A DNA stretch of 10,473 nt, taken from the NCBI GenBank assembly GCA_903933765.1, contig CAIZLI010000264.1, positions 1 through 10,473 of the forward strand. The letters run 5' to 3'. Made by a program: the position numbers and the translations under genes. Positions 6,654-10,473 of this stretch are shown here, in pieces. The number at the start of each line of letters is the position of its first letter. The stretch's first letter is position 1. The DNA comes from an uncultured Bacteroidota bacterium. Lineage in GTDB: Bacteria; Bacteroidota; Bacteroidia; Chitinophagales; Chitinophagaceae. A model generated the notes under the pieces. The model was not told where the DNA came from, did not search any database, and saw only the letters and a list, made by a program, of their open reading frames with translations.

Positions 6654-8177
6654 ATGCCCATTTTTGAATTTAATTTACCAAAAGGCCTTTCTAAAGCACT
6701 TGGTCTTCCGACAAAAAGCCCAAGAACGGCGCAAATGCGTGTTTTAAAAAAATTACTTAAAACAGCGCAATACACTTCTTTTGGGCAAAAATTCAAATTC
6801 GAGCAGATTTTAAATCATCGTCATATTGGTAAAAGTTTCCAAGAAAGCGTTCCAACTTATAATTATAATAAGATCTACAAGGATTGGTGGCATTTAACAC
6901 TGGAGGGTCAATCGGATATCTGTTGGCCTGGTAAAATCAAATATTTTGCGTTAAGTAGCGGCACCAGCGAAGCGGCGAGTAAATATATACCTATCACAAA
7001 CGATTTATTGAGAGGTAATAAAATTATCATGATCAAGCAATTGGTTAGTTTGTTTAAATATCGTGAGATCCCTATTTCTGCGATTGGCAAAGGCTGGCTT
7101 ACCTTGGGTGGCAGTACCGATTTACAAAAAGGCGCTGGCTATTATGCTGGGGACCTAAGTGGTATTACTGCAAAAAAATCTCCTTTTTGGTTCCAACCTT
7201 TTTATAAGCCAGGTAAAAAAATTGCCAAAGAGCGCGATTGGAATAAAAAACTAAAAGAAATTGTAGAGAAGGCGCCCGAATGGGATATCAGCTTTGTGGT
7301 GGGCGTGCCAGCATGGATACAGATGTGTTTAGAAATGGTGATAGCACGTTATCAATTAAATAATATCCATGAAATATGGCCTAACCTGACCTTGTTCGTT
7401 CATGGTGGGGTAAGTTTTGAACCCTATAAACATGGTTTTGAAAAACTATTAGGAAAGCCTATTGAATACGTTGAAACTTATTTGGCAAGTGAGGGTTTTT
7501 TGGCTTGGCAGGATAAGCAAAATGCATTGGGAATGCGTTTATCTTATAACCAACATATCTTTTTTGAATTCGTGCCTTTTGATGAAATAAACTTTGATGA
7601 AAATGGGGAAATGGTGGAAGCGCCAGAGGCATTAATGATTCACGAAGTAGAAGAGGGCAAGGATTATGCCATCTTAATTAGCACCCCAGCTGGTGCATGG
7701 CGTTATTTAATTGGAGACACTGTTCGTTTTGTAGACAAAATCAATGCAGAAATTATCATTACAGGTAGGACCAAGCATTTTTTAAGCCTGGTTGGTGAGC
7801 ATTTAAGTGTGGACAATATGAATAAGGCCATTCAATTAGTGAGTGAAGAATTGAATTTATCAATTCCCGAATTTACAGTAACCGGTGAACCTGATGGAAG
7901 CTTTTTTGGACACCATTGGTATGTTGCCTGTGACCAAATGATTGATGAAAAATTATTGGCAGAAAAATTAGATGAAAAATTGATTCAACTCAATGACGAT
8001 TATGAGATTGAAAGAAAAAATGCACTAAAATCCATTCGAGTTTCTGTGTTGAAAGAAAGTTGTTTTATGGGATTCATGGAAAGCAAAGGAAAAATTGGAG
8101 GTCAACATAAATTTCCTAGGGTATTAAAGGGAGAGATGCTATCAGATTGGAAGCATTATATAAAAAATCAATCTTAA
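6654..8177 (+). CDS. GH3-family acyl-adenylate-forming / acyl acid amido synthetase-like protein
   Basis: The 507-residue protein has the three ATP-binding motifs of the GH3 family: SSGTSEAASK at 101-110 (motif I), YLASE at 266-270 (motif II) and YLIGD at 351-355 (motif III). These are followed by the hinge segment GRTKHFLSLVGEHLS at 371-385 and GGQHKFPRV at 482-490. In plants GH3 enzymes activate auxin, jasmonate or benzoates as the acyl-AMP and join them to amino acids. Bacterial members are widespread in Bacteroidota but their substrates are largely unknown, so an acyl acid plus amino acid reaction is inferred from the family. Length and motifs are intact. The stop TAA (8175-8177) overlaps the ATG of the LysE gene by one base. 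The leader carries a palindrome and a mini-ORF. Confidence 0.9.
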   Translation: MPIFEFNLPKGLSKALGLPTKSPRTAQMRVLKKLLKTAQYTSFGQKFKFEQILNHRHIGKSFQESVPTYNYNKIYKDWWHLTLEGQSDICWPGKIKYFALSSGTSEAASKYIPITNDLLRGNKIIMIKQLVSLFKYREIPISAIGKGWLTLGGSTDLQKGAGYYAGDLSGITAKKSPFWFQPFYKPGKKIAKERDWNKKLKEIVEKAPEWDISFVVGVPAWIQMCLEMVIARYQLNNIHEIWPNLTLFVHGGVSFEPYKHGFEKLLGKPIEYVETYLASEGFLAWQDKQNALGMRLSYNQHIFFEFVPFDEINFDENGEMVEAPEALMIHEVEEGKDYAILISTPAGAWRYLIGDTVRFVDKINAEIIITGRTKHFLSLVGEHLSVDNMNKAIQLVSEELNLSIPEFTVTGEPDGSFFGHHWYVACDQMIDEKLLAEKLDEKLIQLNDDYEIERKNALKSIRVSVLKESCFMGFMESKGKIGGQHKFPRVLKGEMLSDWKHYIKNQS

Positions 8178-8827
8178 TGGTAATTGAACCAATTTTAAAA
8201 GGTTTATTGTTGGGTTTGATTTTAAGCATTTCAATAGGGCCTGTTATTTTCGCGATTATCAAACAAAGTCTTACGAACGGGAAGCGCTCTGGATATGCTT
8301 TTGTAGCTGGGGTTTCTAGTAGTGATATTATTTTACTTTTTATTTGCAATTTTTTTACCTCCTTATTTAATCTTGTGCTCAACCACAAATCAAGCATTGC
8401 TTTAGCAGGTGCTGGATTTTTATTATTGATGGGCTTGTATACTTTGTTCTTTAAAAAATTGAAATTAGAAAACATGGGTGTAGATGGGGTGAATAAGGCG
8501 CTTGGGATAAAAGACCTTGTCTCTTCTTATTTTTCTGGTTTCTTAATGAACACATTGAACCCAAGTGTATTTTTATTTTGGTTTGCTTGGACAGCAGCCA
8601 TCAATACGAGCGCAGACGACACGCCGAATCCTGTTCAATTTAAGTTGATTGTTTTTGGTACCTGCCTTGGATTTGTATTGTTATCAGATTTAATTAAAGT
8701 TTTTTTAGCGGGAAAGCTTAGACCAAGATTAACAGAAAAAAACTTGATTTGGATCAATCGTGTTTCTGGGATGATCATTTTAATCTTTAGCGCTGTGCTT
8801 TTATACAGTGCGCTTTTGATCTATTAA
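8177..8827 (+). CDS. LysE/RhtB-type amino acid exporter family membrane protein
   Basis: This 216-residue inner-membrane protein has about six hydrophobic segments, near 5-25, 38-62, 70-92, 112-140, 146-168 and 190-215. The N-terminus GLLLGLILSISIGPVIFAII followed by KQSLTNGKRSGY is the typical first-helix and loop signature of LysE, and NTLNPSVFLFW at about 125-135 matches the NP motif of the second half. LysE proteins export amino acids or related small molecules, driven by the proton gradient; substrate is unknown here. The frame is open to an ATG at 8147, but that would overlap GH3 by 31 bases. The ATG at 8177 forms TAATG with the GH3 stop and gives the standard N-terminus, so I prefer it. 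The overlap suggests translational coupling to GH3. Confidence 0.87.
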   Translation: MVIEPILKGLLLGLILSISIGPVIFAIIKQSLTNGKRSGYAFVAGVSSSDIILLFICNFFTSLFNLVLNHKSSIALAGAGFLLLMGLYTLFFKKLKLENMGVDGVNKALGIKDLVSSYFSGFLMNTLNPSVFLFWFAWTAAINTSADDTPNPVQFKLIVFGTCLGFVLLSDLIKVFLAGKLRPRLTEKNLIWINRVSGMIILIFSAVLLYSALLIY

Positions 8828-8863
8828 TAAAAATTGATCTTTCTTTTACAAACATTTATGGAT

Positions 8864-8881
8864 TTTTAGTTCGTTTTAGTT
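8864..8881. repeat. Tandem 8-base direct repeat, 10-base period
   Basis: TTTTAGTT occurs at 8864-8871 and 8874-8881, in the 76-base gap between the LysE gene and the exported-protein gene. The 10-base period places both copies on the same face of DNA, as for paired activator or repressor sites. No exact TAnnTTTG box follows; TAATTTG (8892-8898) is one base too short. No terminator is visible in this gap. Confidence 0.35.
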
Positions 8882-8903
8882 GGCTTTATTGTAATTTGGA
8901 CTT

Positions 8904-9461
8904 GTGAAAAAAATTATCTTCTTATTTTTCTGTGTTTTCCTTTTAGCTAAAGCGAATACTGCTATAGCACAATCGGGAAACGTACTTGTCTTAAAAGACA
9001 GGGGCGTTACCATTAAGTCTTTTACAAAAGACAACTATATTCAATTTGAATTTAGTAATAGACAATGGATAACAGGCCAAATTCAATGGATTAAAAACGA
9101 CTCTTTTCAGGTTAAACAATATGCACTTCAAACCACAATGACCCAATATGGTACTTATGGTCAAGATACATTAAGGTTAGGTACACTGACTTTGCACATT
9201 AATGAAATTCGAGCTTTTGCAAAAGACAAGGGAAGATACCAAAGCGTTTTTGCAAACGGTACATTTTTAAAAGTTGGGGGTGTTTTGTATAGCGGATTAA
9301 ATATCACGAATTCAATTATCAATAAAGAGGCGGTGTTTAGTTCAAAAAATCTGCCCTCTATTGCTGGTGGTTTTGTTGCCTATATGATTGGAAGATGGAT
9401 GGCTAAAAAAAATCCACCTTATCGACCGATTGGAAAAAGATTTAGCGTAGAAATTTTATAA
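8904..9461 (+). CDS. Exported protein of unknown function
   Basis: I do not recognise this 185-residue protein. It starts at GTG (8904), which gives a clean signal peptide: basic MKK, then a hydrophobic core IIFLFFCVFLLA, with likely cleavage after AIAQ near residue 23. The mature part begins with a beta-rich segment (about 28-75) containing a WITGQIQWIKNDSFQVKQ stretch that resembles a small beta-barrel of the LSm/SH3 kind, by eye only. A glycine-rich, mildly hydrophobic stretch follows at about 125-165 (VGGVLYSGL, GGFVAYMIGRWMA), which could be a membrane anchor. The basic tail ends RPIGKRFSVEIL. It lies 76 bases after the LysE gene and 50 before mtgA, so an envelope location fits the context. 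No Cys follows the signal, so it is not a lipoprotein. Confidence 0.75.
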   Translation: MKKIIFLFFCVFLLAKANTAIAQSGNVLVLKDRGVTIKSFTKDNYIQFEFSNRQWITGQIQWIKNDSFQVKQYALQTTMTQYGTYGQDTLRLGTLTLHINEIRAFAKDKGRYQSVFANGTFLKVGGVLYSGLNITNSIINKEAVFSSKNLPSIAGGFVAYMIGRWMAKKNPPYRPIGKRFSVEIL

Positions 9462-9466
9462 GCATA

Positions 9467-9481
9467 CTGTTTTAAAAACAG
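9467..9481. repeat. 15-base dyad CTGTTTT-A-AAAACAG before mtgA
   Basis: Seven-base arms are perfect inverted repeats around a single central A, starting 6 bases after the stop of the exported-protein gene and ending 31 bases before the mtgA start. As RNA it can form only a five-pair stem, and no T-tract follows, so it is a poor terminator; an operator is the other reading. Confidence 0.4.
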
Positions 9482-9511
9482 AAATTACTTCAACTATAAT
9501 TGACATAGATT

Positions 9512-10207
9512 TTGATTAAAAGCATTAAACGCGTCATTTGGTATCTGTTGATTAGTTCATTCCTCTATGTGGTCGTGCTGCTTTTTGTATTTCCTCCTCT
9601 TACCATAACACAGTTAACCAATGTCTTTGGCTTGGGGTTAAAAAGAGATTATGTTGCATGGGAAGACCTATCTTATAATATTAAACTTGCAGCCATAGCT
9701 AGTGAGGATCAGGCTTTCCCCGATCATATCGGTATAGACTGGGAGGCCATGGAGAGAAGTTTTAAACCAAAAAAGAAAAAAAAGAAATCTAGAATTCCAC
9801 TTGGAGGGGGCGCTAGTACGATTACACAACAGGTTGCAAAAAATGTATTCTTATGGCAGGGTGGACAATACGATAAATATATTCGAAAGCTACCAGAATT
9901 TTATTTTACATTTTTAATTGAATTGGTTTGGGGTAAAAAAAGAATTTTAGAAATGTATTTAAATGTAATTGAAACGGGCCCCGGTTGTTTTGGTATGGAA
10001 GCGGCTGCACAACATTATTTTAAAAAATCGGCTAAAAATTTAACGCGCTCAGAAGCTGCTATGATTATTGCTGGCCTTCCTAATCCCAAGAAATTCACAG
10101 CGCGTCCAATGTCAAGAAGAGTTGCATGGCGTTATCCACAAATACTAAGAGAAATGAACAATTTAGAAGGGGACGAAGATGTTAGAGATTTAATTAGAAA
10201 AAAATAG
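9512..10207 (+). CDS. mtgA: Monofunctional biosynthetic peptidoglycan transglycosylase (GT51)
   Basis: This 231-residue protein has one N-terminal membrane anchor (about 9-28) and a periplasmic GT51 domain that polymerises lipid II into glycan strands. Motifs are SEDQAFPDHIGID at 64-76 with catalytic E65, GGASTITQQVAKNVFL at 99-114, RKLPE at 125-129, KKRILEMYLNVIETG at 142-156, GCFGMEAAAQHYF at 158-170 and AGLPNP at 187-192. No transpeptidase domain follows, so it is MtgA rather than a class A PBP. The start is TTG at 9512: an in-frame TAG lies at 9506-9508, and the next ATG would lose the anchor and the catalytic Glu. An odd Lys run at residues 87-92 is encoded by nearly pure A, with eight A at 9776-9783, just before motif II; the frame is intact. 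Confidence 0.95.
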   Translation: MIKSIKRVIWYLLISSFLYVVVLLFVFPPLTITQLTNVFGLGLKRDYVAWEDLSYNIKLAAIASEDQAFPDHIGIDWEAMERSFKPKKKKKKSRIPLGGGASTITQQVAKNVFLWQGGQYDKYIRKLPEFYFTFLIELVWGKKRILEMYLNVIETGPGCFGMEAAAQHYFKKSAKNLTRSEAAMIIAGLPNPKKFTARPMSRRVAWRYPQILREMNNLEGDEDVRDLIRKK

Positions 10208-10258
10208 GCGGGTTTATCCACCTGTTCGTCCACAATTTTTTATTTAAAACAGATGATT

Positions 10259-10285
10259 GTGTATAAAGCAAGGCGCTTTGTGTAT
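10259..10285 (+). terminator. Weak candidate terminator hairpin after mtgA
   Basis: In plus-strand RNA, GUGUAUAAAGC pairs with GCUUUGUGUAU around the loop AAGGC over 11 positions, four of them G-U wobbles. On the minus strand the wobbles become mismatches, leaving a 5-pair core. A short T run follows at 10296-10300, somewhat too far for a classical terminator. It sits about 50 bases after mtgA and before the convergent gene at the right edge. Confidence 0.35.
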
Positions 10286-10307
10286 TAATCTTAGATTTTT
10301 GAAAACA

Positions 10308-10473
10308 CTAAAGATATTGTTCTATCAGCTGTATTGCGTTGGTTGTTCTTTGCGCACCTGTTCCAGAAACGATCCCCCAGGGTGTATTTTGGTTGATCAA
10401 TAGCTCCTTATAAATGGTAAATAATTCGAGTCTTGGTCCAGCATCTGGATATTCACGCATTTCGTCTGCAGCC
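10308..10473 (-). CDS. C-terminal 54 residues of a gene entering from the right edge
   Basis: The minus strand reads openly from the window edge to a TAG at 10308-10310. The fragment begins AADEMREYPDAGPRLELF, continues IYKELLINQNTPWGIVSG, then TGAQRTTNAIQLIEQYL. The aromatic-rich Y..LL.....PW.IVSG....R...AI..I pattern recalls the end of P-loop nucleoside kinase or ATPase proteins such as the NadR-type kinase domain, where a strand, a Gly and an Arg precede the last helix. That resemblance is weak and by eye, so function is left open. The gene is convergent with mtgA, 100 bases away. Confidence 0.6.
   Translation of the reverse strand, partial: AADEMREYPDAGPRLELFTIYKELLINQNTPWGIVSGTGAQRTTNAIQLIEQYL

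Noticed and set aside
8147..8176. Earlier LysE start at 8147, overlapping GH3 by 31 bases
   Set aside because: The added ten residues are a charged stretch before the first membrane helix, while the ATG at 8177 forms a standard TAATG overlap and the usual LysE N-terminus.
8116..8475. Minus-strand open frame of 119 codons opposite the GH3 end and LysE start
   Set aside because: It is antisense to two clear genes, and its composition (many Lys, Ile, Asn) reflects the complement of a membrane-protein gene.
9770..9787. Possible frameshift at the A-rich tract in mtgA
   Set aside because: All GT51 motifs on both sides lie in the same frame, so the gene is intact in this sequence.
10204..10222. 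Hairpin AGGCGG...CCACCT at the mtgA stop as terminator
   Set aside because: The stem has a central mismatch and the T-tract begins about 14 bases later, too far for intrinsic termination.
1..10473. Mobile elements, CRISPR arrays, tRNA or rRNA genes
   Set aside because: No transposase or integrase motifs, no regularly spaced repeats and no cloverleaf-like intergenic segment were seen; nearly all sequence is accounted for by intact protein genes.

Overview
The window looks like an ordinary, gene-dense stretch of core chromosome from a Bacteroidota bacterium, most likely Chitinophagaceae or a close relative. This rests on the AT-rich DNA, the lack of Shine-Dalgarno sequences before most starts, two exact copies of the Bacteroidota -7 promoter element TAnnTTTG, and the protein types present. 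The taxonomic call comes from protein style only, not from a database search. I see no insertion sequence, phage gene, CRISPR array, tRNA or rRNA. No gap between genes exceeds about 110 bases.

Layout: (1) 1-2176, minus strand. dnaN (sliding clamp) ends in a strong intrinsic terminator, followed by a sterol desaturase/fatty acid hydroxylase family membrane protein and the first 31 codons of kdsB (CMP-KDO synthesis for LPS). (2) 2286-4709, plus strand. recX, a TTG-started omega-amidase of the YafV/Nit2 type and nagA; the last two are 6 bases apart. (3) 4706-6571, minus strand. An inositol-monophosphatase-family gene followed by thiL. thiL and nagA meet tail to tail, sharing four bases (TTAA). 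(4) 6654-10207, plus strand. A GH3-family acyl-adenylate/amido-synthetase-like gene is joined by a TAATG stop/start overlap to a LysE-type exporter; then come a small exported protein of unknown function and mtgA, a monofunctional peptidoglycan glycosyltransferase. (5) 10308-10473, minus strand. The C-terminal 54 residues of a gene that enters from the right edge.

Most genes are housekeeping: replication clamp, RecA modulation, thiamine cofactor synthesis, amino-sugar recycling, LPS and peptidoglycan. The part most worth a second look is the 82-base divergent region at 6572-6653 and the GH3-LysE pair it drives. It holds two back-to-back exact TAnnTTTG elements with a dyad between them, a perfect 16-base palindrome, and a three-codon upstream ORF whose stop abuts the GH3 start. 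The coupled GH3 and LysE genes suggest an enzyme that joins an amino acid to an acyl acid, made together with an exporter for amino acids or the product. That pathway is an inference. I found no clear sign of a wholly new system.
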